In this document: piece after piece, positions 52,499 through 59,905 of the stretch
How the letters are laid out: every line of letters begins with the position of its first letter
How positions within the stretch are numbered: position 1 is the stretch's first letter
Assembly (NCBI GenBank): GCA_964533735.1
Contig: CAZHMD010000006.1
Location: forward strand, 62,001 to 126,000
DNA: 64,000 bases
Direction of reading: 5' to 3'
DNA from: UBA6107 sp964533735
Lineage (GTDB): Bacteria; Chloroflexota; Anaerolineae; Anaerolineales; Anaerolineaceae
Notes under the pieces: model-generated
Database searches by the model: none
What the model was told of the DNA's origin: nothing
The model's input: the letters and a program-made list of their open reading frames with translations, nothing else
Made by a program: the position numbers and the translations under genes

Positions 52499-54058
52499 TT
52501 AATAATCAGCTGAGATTGGCAGGCAAAAACAAATACGGGCACCCTTGCCCTTATTCGGGTCGATCCATATCTGGCCACCGTGGGCTTCTACAATGGCTTT
52601 TGAGAGGAACAAACCCAGACCAGCCCCCTTGGTATTCTTTACGGCATCCGCAGCTCTGTAGAACCGATCAAATACAAATGGAGCATCATTGGGGTCAATC
52701 CCAGGACCCTCATCACTTACACACACAATAATATTATCTCCGTGAACCTTTGCACCAATTGTGATCTTTCCGCCTGGGGCATATTTAATTGAATTCGATA
52801 CCAGGTTTGACAACAATTGGTTGAGCCTTATTTCATCCGCCAGTATGACAGGCAGGAGCGCAGGAATATCAACCACGATTTCATGTCTTCGGGTTTGCGT
52901 TCTCAGCCTTTCTGCCACGTGATTGATCAATTCAGATAGTTGGACATCGTTTTTCTTGATACTGAATCCATTGGCTTGTAACCTGGTCGCATCCAACAAG
53001 TTCTCAATATATATACCCAGGCGATCGGCTTCTTCTTCAATTACCTGCAGGCTTTCATCGACAATCTTCCGATCCCAACGCGCATCATCCCGGCGCAACG
53101 TACCCACGTATCCTTTGATGAGAGCAACAGGGGTTTTGAGTTCGTGGCTTACGACAGAAATGAAGGTGGATTTCATTTCATCGGCTTGTCGAAACCGGGT
53201 GATGTCGCGAACCGTTGTGATGATGTTTAACAATGCGCCATCTTTTGCAAGTAACGGGGCATAGGTGATTCCAACTGGAATGGAAGCATTTTCAGGTCCA
53301 CGGGCTAGATCCCCTTCAACGTACAAAGAAGCGTGTGGAGCAAGCGGCCATCCGTTGGCAACCGATTCTGAGAGTGTTGTACCGATAGGTGGTTTAACCC
53401 AGCTGATTACCTGGTCATGTTCGAGGCCGATAAATGAATCTGAAGGTTTACCATAAAGAAAGCCGAAGGCAGTATTAGCCCTTTCAACCTTGTACTCATG
53501 ATCCAGGATTAATATCCCATCTCCAGCAGAGTCCAGCAGTGCTGAGAATTTTTGCCGGTCCTGGTCCACCTGGGCATACAACTGTGCGTTCTGTACAGCG
53601 ATGGCGGTCTGGTTGGCGAAACTGGAAAGCAATTTCTTGTCATTGCTGGAGAATTGCGAATACTCTCTGAATACAAAAATGACACCCAAAACACGCTGAC
53701 CAGTGATTAACGGTAATCCCACGCTGCTTAATCTGCCAAGGCTTACAGCCTGGGTAAAAGTGTTCAGCATTTGGTTGATGATATAAAGTTCTGAATCTTC
53801 CGGATCTTCGTACTCAGGAATATTTGCCAGTTGAGGTTCCAGGTATTTGAGGAATGGTTGGGGAAGACCTGTTGAAACACGGATCTGCCATCCACCGTCA
53901 TTCGATCTTAAAGCGATCAGACCTGCTTGACCCGCAAGCATTTCAAGCGAAATGGTTAAAATCCGCTCCAGTAGTTTATCGAGATCAAGTTCCTGGGTAA
54001 TGGCGCGCGAAATCTCCAGCAAATAATCCCGCTGGCGGACACGAAAATCAGGAAGCAT
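52499..54058 (-). CDS. Soluble GAF-PAS sensor histidine kinase
   Basis: 519 aa without membrane segments, so it senses a cytoplasmic signal. Residues about 15-165 are a GAF domain, 175-290 a PAS domain (LLDSAGDGILILDHEYKVERAN), then HisKA with the phosphorylated histidine in SVVSHELKTPVALIKGYVG near 307, and HATPase_c with N box LSNLVSNSIKYAPGG, G1 VSDEGPGI and G2 GAGLGLFLSKAIVEAHGG. No response regulator is adjacent. It follows the aminotransferase gene by six bases and shares its promoter, an odd pairing. Confidence 0.93.
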   Translation of the reverse strand: MLPDFRVRQRDYLLEISRAITQELDLDKLLERILTISLEMLAGQAGLIALRSNDGGWQIRVSTGLPQPFLKYLEPQLANIPEYEDPEDSELYIINQMLNTFTQAVSLGRLSSVGLPLITGQRVLGVIFVFREYSQFSSNDKKLLSSFANQTAIAVQNAQLYAQVDQDRQKFSALLDSAGDGILILDHEYKVERANTAFGFLYGKPSDSFIGLEHDQVISWVKPPIGTTLSESVANGWPLAPHASLYVEGDLARGPENASIPVGITYAPLLAKDGALLNIITTVRDITRFRQADEMKSTFISVVSHELKTPVALIKGYVGTLRRDDARWDRKIVDESLQVIEEEADRLGIYIENLLDATRLQANGFSIKKNDVQLSELINHVAERLRTQTRRHEIVVDIPALLPVILADEIRLNQLLSNLVSNSIKYAPGGKITIGAKVHGDNIIVCVSDEGPGIDPNDAPFVFDRFYRAADAVKNTKGAGLGLFLSKAIVEAHGGQIWIDPNKGKGARICFCLPISADY

Positions 54059-54064
54059 ATGGAA

Positions 54065-55423
54065 TTAACCTTTTTCGACCAGGACAGGCTCTGAAGCTGT
54101 TGATAAAACTTCGCTTTCGGCAACACTGATGGCTTCATCCAGAATTTGCAGCCCTTCTTCAGCTTCTGCCTGGGTAATGCAAAGAGCAGGTGAAATACGG
54201 AGGGTGCTGCGGCCGCATCCAAGTGTTAATAGACCTCGTTCAAATGCCAGGTTTTCAACCCGGTTGCGTAATTCAACAGCAGGTGTCTTGCTGACATAAT
54301 CTTTTACAAATTCGATACCTATCATCAATCCAATCCCGCGGACTTCACCAATGGATGAGTGTTTGGACTGAATTGTCTTGAGTCTTTCGAGGATATACTT
54401 TCCAACAACGACCGCATTATCAAGATATTCATTTTCGATCAATTCAAGGGTCGCCAGGGCTGCAACACAAGAGAGAGGATTTCCTCCGAAGGTGTTTCCA
54501 TGAGTGCCTTTTGGCCAGGTGACAATGCTCTTTCTTGCGATCATGGCGCCTAAGGGCATTCCAGAAGCGATACCTTTTGCAGAAGTAACGATATCGGGTT
54601 CAACGCCAAAATTCTGGATTGACCACCATTTTCCAGTTCGTCCTATTCCCGCTTGAACTTCATCGGCGATGAGAAGAATTCCGTACCGGTCACAAAGGGC
54701 GCGTAATTGAATAAAGAAATCGGGCGGAGGAATGACGTATCCACCTTCCCCTTGAATTGGCTCAATGACGATACCGGCAACTTCATCTGCAGGGATGGTG
54801 CGGCCAAAAATCTCCTCTTCCAAAAACCTAAGAGTGGAACTACCCACATCTTCACCGGGGCGCATGTGGATCAGTGGTCGATAAGGATCAGGGAAGGGGA
54901 TGTGGGTGACCCCATTCATCAATGGGAAAAACCCGCGGTGATAATGAGGTTTACTGGCGGTGAGTGTGACAGCACCTAATGTGCGCCCGTGAAAACCGCC
55001 AAGGAAACCGATGAATTGTGAACGGCCTGTGTAGAACCTGGCAAGCTTAAGTGCTGCTTCCACGCTTTCAGTGCCAGAATTGGTCATAAATGAAATCGCA
55101 TCTTCCTGAAAAGGCGCGATCAAATCCAAATATTCAGCTAATTCGATCCATTTGGGGTGATAAAAATCAGAGGAAATATGGATAAACTTTTCGGCTTGTT
55201 CCTGGATTGCTTTAACAACTTTTGGATGACTGTGTCCTGTTGAGTTTACTGCAATGCCAGCTGCAAAATCAATGAATCTATTTCCGTCTACATCCCATAC
55301 TTCTACACCTTTTCCGTGATCCATCACAAAGGGGTAACCCCTGGGATATGAGGGAGATATTACAGCTTGATCCCGTTCAATCAAGCGTTTGGCATTAGGC
55401 CCTGGTAAGTTTAGCGGTTTCAC
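54065..55423 (-). CDS. Class III (acetylornithine/GABA-type) aminotransferase
   Basis: 452 aa PLP transaminase, omega-amino type. FIDFAAGIAVNSTGHSHPKVV near residue 50, MTNSGTESVEAALKLARFYTGR near 108, VIEPIQGEGGYVIPP near 214, DEVQAGIGRTGKWW near 247 and the PLP lysine in VTSAKGIASGMPLGAM near 275. The GTG at 55423 has AGGAGGTG with good spacing; upstream codons look non-coding. The overall pattern is nearest to 4-aminobutyrate and archaeal-type amino-acid aminotransferases; no arginine or GABA genes are adjacent, so I leave the symbol blank. Confidence 0.9.
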   Translation of the reverse strand: MKPLNLPGPNAKRLIERDQAVISPSYPRGYPFVMDHGKGVEVWDVDGNRFIDFAAGIAVNSTGHSHPKVVKAIQEQAEKFIHISSDFYHPKWIELAEYLDLIAPFQEDAISFMTNSGTESVEAALKLARFYTGRSQFIGFLGGFHGRTLGAVTLTASKPHYHRGFFPLMNGVTHIPFPDPYRPLIHMRPGEDVGSSTLRFLEEEIFGRTIPADEVAGIVIEPIQGEGGYVIPPPDFFIQLRALCDRYGILLIADEVQAGIGRTGKWWSIQNFGVEPDIVTSAKGIASGMPLGAMIARKSIVTWPKGTHGNTFGGNPLSCVAALATLELIENEYLDNAVVVGKYILERLKTIQSKHSSIGEVRGIGLMIGIEFVKDYVSKTPAVELRNRVENLAFERGLLTLGCGRSTLRISPALCITQAEAEEGLQILDEAISVAESEVLSTASEPVLVEKG

Positions 55424-55505
55424 AGCACACCTCCTGAATATGGAATGGACGGATGCGAAGACTAACTTCAGCAACACTCTCAATACAAGACCAAATCCTA
55501 TTAAG

Positions 55506-55514
55506 ATTATACCA
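55506..55514 (-). promoter_or_regulatory. Extended -10 promoter of the aminotransferase-kinase unit
   Basis: TGGTATAAT on the minus strand, about 83 bases before the GTG start, no recognisable -35. Confidence 0.6.
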
Positions 55515-55566
55515 TGAGGGCAAATCTGGAGGTTTTCATTGATTTATTGTTTCAATTGACTTGTTA

Positions 55567-55595
55567 TTGACGCTGTAACTAATCAACGGTATCAT
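55567..55595 (+). promoter_or_regulatory. Promoter of yvcK, spaced for a leaderless transcript
   Basis: TTGACG (55567-55572), 17-base spacer, TATCAT (55590-55595). Nine bases lie between the -10 and the ATG at 55605 and no Shine-Dalgarno is visible. Confidence 0.75.
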
Positions 55596-55604
55596 TACTT
55601 TTTA

Positions 55605-56957
55605 ATGCGTCCAAAACAACTTAAGAGAATTCAGCGTTTCATATTATCAAAAGTAAATAAATTCCGGTGGTTGGTGCCAGGAATCGGCATCAAGCGATGG
55701 GTTTTGCTGATATTGTTTGGCACCACTTTATTGGGGCTAGGGTTTGCTGTAATCCTTTTGGATGTCTATCGGTCAGCACCAAATACCTGGTGGTTGCCTG
55801 CAATTAAAATTCTTGCACTGCAATTCATCGCAGATCGAACTATTCGTGCATTGATCTTCTTCATGCTCGGAGTTGGAGCGATCATATTTGGCACGATGGG
55901 AATGAACCGGGCACTGCTCAAACCTTTCCTCCGACCCGGTAAAAATGTTATTGATACGATCGCGGAGTACCGTCGCCGTGAAAAAGGACCACGGATTGTT
56001 GTTATCGGTGGTGGAACCGGGTTGGCAGCCTTATTACGTGGTCTCAAGGAATATTCCAGGAATATCACAGCCATTGTGGCAGTCGCGGATGATGGCGGAT
56101 CATCAGGAGCTATCCGTAAATCGATAGGCATACTGCCTCCCGGGGATATCCGAAATTGTTTGGCGGCATTATCAGACGATGAAGAATTACTAACCCAATT
56201 GTTCCAGTATCGTTTTGCATCAAGTGTCGGTCTTAATGGTCATTCCCTTGGCAATCTTTTGATTTCGGCGTTAACAGAAATCACAGGTAGTTTTGAAGAG
56301 GCAGTCGCTGAAACTGCCCGTGTTTTGGCAGTCAAGGGGCAGGTATTACCCTCCACCCTCCATAATGTGAATTTGGTTGCGGATGTACAATTACCGGAGA
56401 AGAAAATCGAAGTAGAGATTAAAGGTGAAAGCCAGATTGCCAAACTTGGAGGGAAAATCCTCCGTGTTTGGTTGGAGCCAGGCAATCCGGCAGCATTTCC
56501 TCCAAGCCTGCAGGCGATCCTTAATGCTGATCTGATTGTTGTGGGGCCTGGTAGCCTGTATACGAGTGTTATTGCTAATTTGCTCGTGCCAGATTTGGTT
56601 GATGCGATTAATGCCAGCAAAGCCTATAAATTCTACGTGTGTAATGTAGTCACGGAACCTGGTGAAACCGATGACTTTAATTGCGAAGATCACGTACACG
56701 CTCTTGAAAAACATACTCGAAGTTCCTTGTTTGATCTGGTAATCTGTAATAAAACCTATGAAGGAATCCTTCCACAGAGTACCGCATGGGTAAAGCTTGA
56801 TGAAGTTGACCCGGACAAGTTGTACTACAAAGCCGACCTGATCGATGTGGATAACCCTTGGCGGCATGATTCTTATAAGTTGGCAAAAACAGTGATGGAT
56901 CTTTACTTTGAAAAGACTGGTCCATTAAGTATGAAGGATGAAACATCGAGTTTATGA
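55605..56957 (+). CDS. YvcK/CofD-like gluconeogenesis factor with N-terminal membrane helices
   Basis: 450 aa. Residues 1-105 carry two membrane helices (about 30-52 and 80-103), then a YvcK domain: IVVIGGGTGLAALLRGLK near residue 128, AVADDGGSSGAIRKSIG near 150, PGDIRNCLAALSDD near 171, VVGPGSLYTSVIANLLV near 307. In Bacillus, YvcK binds UDP-GlcNAc and is needed for growth on gluconeogenic carbon and for cell-wall localisation of PBP1; soluble there, membrane-tied here. gap and pgk follow, which agrees with a role at the carbon/cell-wall junction. Start at ATG 55605 without leader. Confidence 0.9.
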   Translation: MRPKQLKRIQRFILSKVNKFRWLVPGIGIKRWVLLILFGTTLLGLGFAVILLDVYRSAPNTWWLPAIKILALQFIADRTIRALIFFMLGVGAIIFGTMGMNRALLKPFLRPGKNVIDTIAEYRRREKGPRIVVIGGGTGLAALLRGLKEYSRNITAIVAVADDGGSSGAIRKSIGILPPGDIRNCLAALSDDEELLTQLFQYRFASSVGLNGHSLGNLLISALTEITGSFEEAVAETARVLAVKGQVLPSTLHNVNLVADVQLPEKKIEVEIKGESQIAKLGGKILRVWLEPGNPAAFPPSLQAILNADLIVVGPGSLYTSVIANLLVPDLVDAINASKAYKFYVCNVVTEPGETDDFNCEDHVHALEKHTRSSLFDLVICNKTYEGILPQSTAWVKLDEVDPDKLYYKADLIDVDNPWRHDSYKLAKTVMDLYFEKTGPLSMKDETSSL

Positions 56958-56963
56958 AATCAA

Positions 56964-56986
56964 ACCATGTCTAGACATGGTAAAAT
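56964..56986. promoter_or_regulatory. 18-bp palindromic operator candidate overlapping the gap -10
   Basis: ACCATGTCTAGACATGGT (56964-56981) is a perfect palindrome whose right end merges with an extended -10 TGGTAAAAT (56978-56986). A dimer bound there would cover the -10 or, MerR-like, the spacer. Regulator not identified. Confidence 0.55.
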
Positions 56987-57013
56987 ATCTGAAATTACGA
57001 AGGAGTGAGTATT

Positions 57014-58066
57014 ATGACGATCAAAGTAGGTATCAACGGATTTGGAAGAATTGGACGACAGGTACTAAAAGCGATCAAAGAGTTACACGGCACCGAACTT
57101 GAAGTTGTGGCAGTTAATGATCTCTTCGATACGAAAACGAACGCGCATTTATTTAAATATGATTCCAATTATGGAATCTATCCCGGGACCGTTGTAGCCG
57201 GTGAAGGTGAACTGATCGTCGACGGCAAAAAAATCAAGGTATTTTCAGAAAAGGATCCGTCCTTGTTACCCTGGAAAGACCTGGGTGTTGAAATCGTCAT
57301 CGAATCTACAGGCGTATTCACTGACGCACTCGGCGATCCCGCCAAGGGAAAAATCGGTGCTAATGTCCATATCGTAAAAGGTGGCGCAAAGAAAGTTATC
57401 ATAACTGCTCCAGCCAAGAACGAAGATATTACCCTGGTGCTCGGTGTCAACGATAAATCTTACGATCCAGCAAAGCATCACATTGTGTCCAATGCATCCT
57501 GTACAACAAACTGCCTGGCTCCTGCGGCCAAAGTTGTGAACGACAAGTTCAAGATCATCCACGGTGTAATGACCACCATTCACTCCTACACAAACGACCA
57601 GGTGATCCTGGACCAGGGGCACAAGAAGGAATTACGCCGCTCTAGGGCAGCAGGGCTAAACATTATCCCTACATCAACAGGTGCCGCAAAAGCCCTTGCA
57701 TTGGTCATCCCCGAGTTGAAAGGCAAGTTCGATGGATATTCACTGCGGGTACCTACACCCACAGTTTCAATAGTGGATTTTGTGGCTAATGTTGAAAAAG
57801 CTACCACCAAGGAAGAATTGAATGCAACCTTTGTTGACGCTTCCAAAGGCGCCCTCAAGGGGATCCTGGGAGTTACCACTGGCGAATATGGGGATCCTTT
57901 AGTCTCGATGGATTTCAAAGGCGATCCCCGCTCCAGCATAGTTGACCTTGCCACCAACATGGTCATGGGTGGTACGCTGGTGAAAGTGGTTGCCTGGTAC
58001 GATAACGAATGGGGTTACTCCTGTCGAACCGCCGACATGGCAGCCATGATGGCGAAAAACCTTTAA
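57014..58066 (+). CDS. gap: Glyceraldehyde-3-phosphate dehydrogenase (type I)
   Basis: 350 aa. NAD-binding start KVGINGFGRIGRQVL at residues 4-18, catalytic cysteine in SNASCTTNCLAP near 161 with histidine in HSYTNDQ near 190, and WYDNEWGYSCR near the C terminus. The spacing VVAVNDLFDTKTNAHLFKYDS fits the bacterial GapA class; the residue after VND is Leu, which favours NAD over NADP by analogy. ATG 57014 follows AAGGAG. First gene of gap-pgk. Confidence 0.97.
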   Translation: MTIKVGINGFGRIGRQVLKAIKELHGTELEVVAVNDLFDTKTNAHLFKYDSNYGIYPGTVVAGEGELIVDGKKIKVFSEKDPSLLPWKDLGVEIVIESTGVFTDALGDPAKGKIGANVHIVKGGAKKVIITAPAKNEDITLVLGVNDKSYDPAKHHIVSNASCTTNCLAPAAKVVNDKFKIIHGVMTTIHSYTNDQVILDQGHKKELRRSRAAGLNIIPTSTGAAKALALVIPELKGKFDGYSLRVPTPTVSIVDFVANVEKATTKEELNATFVDASKGALKGILGVTTGEYGDPLVSMDFKGDPRSSIVDLATNMVMGGTLVKVVAWYDNEWGYSCRTADMAAMMAKNL

Positions 58067-58108
58067 TCTTTTACCGGGGAACTGTAATCTCCATTTTTTG
58101 AAACCCAT

Positions 58109-58148
58109 CATGATGCGTGACCGGTGAAATTCGCGGAAACGCATCATG
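58109..58148 (+). other. Intercistronic hairpin between gap and pgk
   Basis: Perfect 10-bp stem CATGATGCGT (58109-58118) with ACGCATCATG (58139-58148) and a 20-base loop that can pair internally. No T tract follows, so processing or mRNA-stability control is likelier than termination. Confidence 0.65.
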
Positions 58149-58172
58149 TCGATTAAACACGAGGAGTGAATC

Positions 58173-59348
58173 ATGTTCAGTAAAAAAACCATTCGAGATA
58201 TTGATGTAAAGGGTAAAAAAGTCCTGGTGAGGGTCGATTTTAATGTTCCAATGAAGGACGGTCAGATCACCGATGATACACGTATTCGGGCAGCCGTGCC
58301 GACAATCCAATATCTGATCGATCATGGTGCAGCAGTTATCCTATGTTCTCATCTTGGGCGCCCCAAGGGTGGACCGGAAGCCAAATTCTCTCTAGCCCCG
58401 GTTGCAACCCACCTGGGAAAGCTGTTAAAAATGGAAGTAGATTTCGCTACTGATTGCGTTGGTCAACCCGCTGAAGCGGCATCATCAAAACTTAACCCTG
58501 GCAGCGTGCTTGTCTTGGAAAACACCCGTTTTCATCCTGAAGAAGAAGCCAACGACCTTATCTTTGCTAAAAAGATGGCATCACTTGCTGATTTGTATGT
58601 CAATGACGCCTTCGGTACTGCTCATCGTGCACATGCATCCACTGAAGGTGTTACCCATTTTCTGCCAGGTGTTGCCGGTTTTCTGATGGAAAAAGAGATC
58701 CAGTATCTGGGTCAGGCGATCGCCAATCCCGCGAAACCATTTGTTGCCATCCTTGGCGGCGCTAAAGTGAGCGACAAGATAGGGGTAATTAAAAATCTGT
58801 TGCAAAAGGCAGATGAGATTCTCATCGGTGGCGGAATGGCGAACACCTTTTTTAAAGCACAAGGTATCCCGTTGGCAGATTCCCTCGTAGAAGATGAGGT
58901 CCTCGAGACCGCCAGGGAATTACTTAAGATCGGTGGAAAAAAGATTCACTTGCCTGTCGATGTAGTCCTCGGTGACAAATTTGATGCAGAAGCTAACACG
59001 AAAACGATGAATCTTGGTCCAGTGGCTGACGGTTGGCGCATTCTGGATATTGGTCCAGAGACTGTGGCGGCGTTTGGAAAAGTTATCGCGACAGCTGGAA
59101 CAGTCGTTTGGAACGGACCAATGGGTGTTTTTGAGTTTCCAAAATTCGCAGAAGGCACGGTTGGTGTTGCCAAAGCGATTGCTGCAGGTAAGGCAGTCAG
59201 CATTATTGGCGGCGGGGACTCTGTGGCTGCCATTCAGCAATCCGGATTGGCAGATCAGATCACACACATTTCAACAGGCGGTGGTGCATCATTGGAGATG
59301 CTGGAAGGTCTGGAGTTACCAGGTGTGGCGGCTCTGCAGGATAAATAG
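58173..59348 (+). CDS. pgk: Phosphoglycerate kinase
   Basis: 391 aa two-domain kinase. KKVLVRVDFNVPMKDGQITDD near residue 10, LCSHLGRPKGG near 58, LENTRFHPEEEAND near 110, ILGGAKVSDKIGVI near 190 and IIGGGDSVAAIQQSG near 345 are all in place. GAGGAGTG precedes the ATG. Cotranscribed with gap across a structured spacer. Confidence 0.98.
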   Translation: MFSKKTIRDIDVKGKKVLVRVDFNVPMKDGQITDDTRIRAAVPTIQYLIDHGAAVILCSHLGRPKGGPEAKFSLAPVATHLGKLLKMEVDFATDCVGQPAEAASSKLNPGSVLVLENTRFHPEEEANDLIFAKKMASLADLYVNDAFGTAHRAHASTEGVTHFLPGVAGFLMEKEIQYLGQAIANPAKPFVAILGGAKVSDKIGVIKNLLQKADEILIGGGMANTFFKAQGIPLADSLVEDEVLETARELLKIGGKKIHLPVDVVLGDKFDAEANTKTMNLGPVADGWRILDIGPETVAAFGKVIATAGTVVWNGPMGVFEFPKFAEGTVGVAKAIAAGKAVSIIGGGDSVAAIQQSGLADQITHISTGGGASLEMLEGLELPGVAALQDK

Positions 59349-59422
59349 AGCTTCTACCAGCCTGTCAATTTTTGGAATTAAGTTTATCTAATTGTTTGAT
59401 GAGGTTTGATAGGTCAGAATTA

Positions 59423-59451
59423 TAGACAGAATGGACCTTTTGGTGTAGAAT
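59423..59451 (+). promoter_or_regulatory. rpsT promoter
   Basis: TAGACA (59423-59428), 17-base spacer, TAGAAT (59446-59451); start expected near 59458, leader about 65 bases. Confidence 0.65.
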
Positions 59452-59468
59452 TCGTCCGCCACCTGAAC

Positions 59469-59510
59469 CAGTGCTTGCCCTCAACCCTCGCACTGTCAGA
59501 AGTATTTTTT
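59469..59510 (+). promoter_or_regulatory. rpsT leader hairpin with U tract
   Basis: CAGTGC (59469-59474) pairs with GCACTG (59490-59495), 15-base loop; six T (59505-59510) run directly into the Shine-Dalgarno GGAGG. S20 represses its own translation in E. coli via the leader, so a control function here is plausible. Confidence 0.55.
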
Positions 59511-59522
59511 GGAGGTTACAAG

Positions 59523-59789
59523 TTGGCTAATATCAAATCAGCAATCAAACGTAACAAGCAGAACGAGAAGAAACGCATTCGAAACCGCGTTTATCGTGGT
59601 GTGGCACGTACTTACATCGCCCGCGCCCGGACTGCCATTGAAGGCAAGGATGCCGAAGTTGCAAAGACTGCCACTATGGAAGCCATTGCGGCTCTCGACA
59701 AGGCGGCGCAAAAGGGTGTTATTCACAAGAATAATGCTGCCCGACGCAAAAGTCGCCTGATGAAGAAATTGCTCGCAGAACAGAAATAA
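59523..59789 (+). CDS. rpsT: 30S ribosomal protein S20
   Basis: 88 aa, helical rRNA-binding protein. ANIKSAIKRNKQNEKKRIRN at the start and ALDKAAQKGVIHKNNAARRKSRL at the end are the family signatures. The start codon is TTG at 59523, eight bases behind GGAGG; a rare start is also used for rpsT in E. coli, where it takes part in autoregulation. The open frame continues upstream through the leader, but those residues are unlike S20. Confidence 0.96.
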   Translation: MANIKSAIKRNKQNEKKRIRNRVYRGVARTYIARARTAIEGKDAEVAKTATMEAIAALDKAAQKGVIHKNNAARRKSRLMKKLLAEQK

Positions 59790-59813
59790 CCTGCGGACAA
59801 CACAAAAAGCAAT

Positions 59814-59841
59814 AAAGCGGGAGTGTCTCTCTCCCGCTTTT
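59814..59841 (+). terminator. Terminator after rpsT
   Basis: AAAGCGGGAG (59814-59823) pairs with CTCCCGCTTT (59831-59840), seven-base loop, short T tract. Confidence 0.85.
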
Positions 59842-59866
59842 GCATTAAAACCTTAAAAAACCGCTG

Positions 59867-59875
59867 TGATATAAT
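59867..59875 (+). promoter_or_regulatory. Extended -10 promoter of argS
   Basis: TGATATAAT, about 30 bases before the start codon; no -35 match. Confidence 0.65.
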
Positions 59876-59905
59876 CCTGATGGTCAACACACAAGGAATA
59901 TGGGA

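Noticed and set aside
54065..55423. argD (acetylornithine aminotransferase) symbol
   Set aside because: Motifs are shared by the whole class III group, length exceeds typical ArgD, and no arginine genes are adjacent.
59406..59522. N-terminal extension of S20 from an upstream start
   Set aside because: The added residues are unlike S20 and would translate the promoter and leader hairpin; GGAGG fits TTG 59523.
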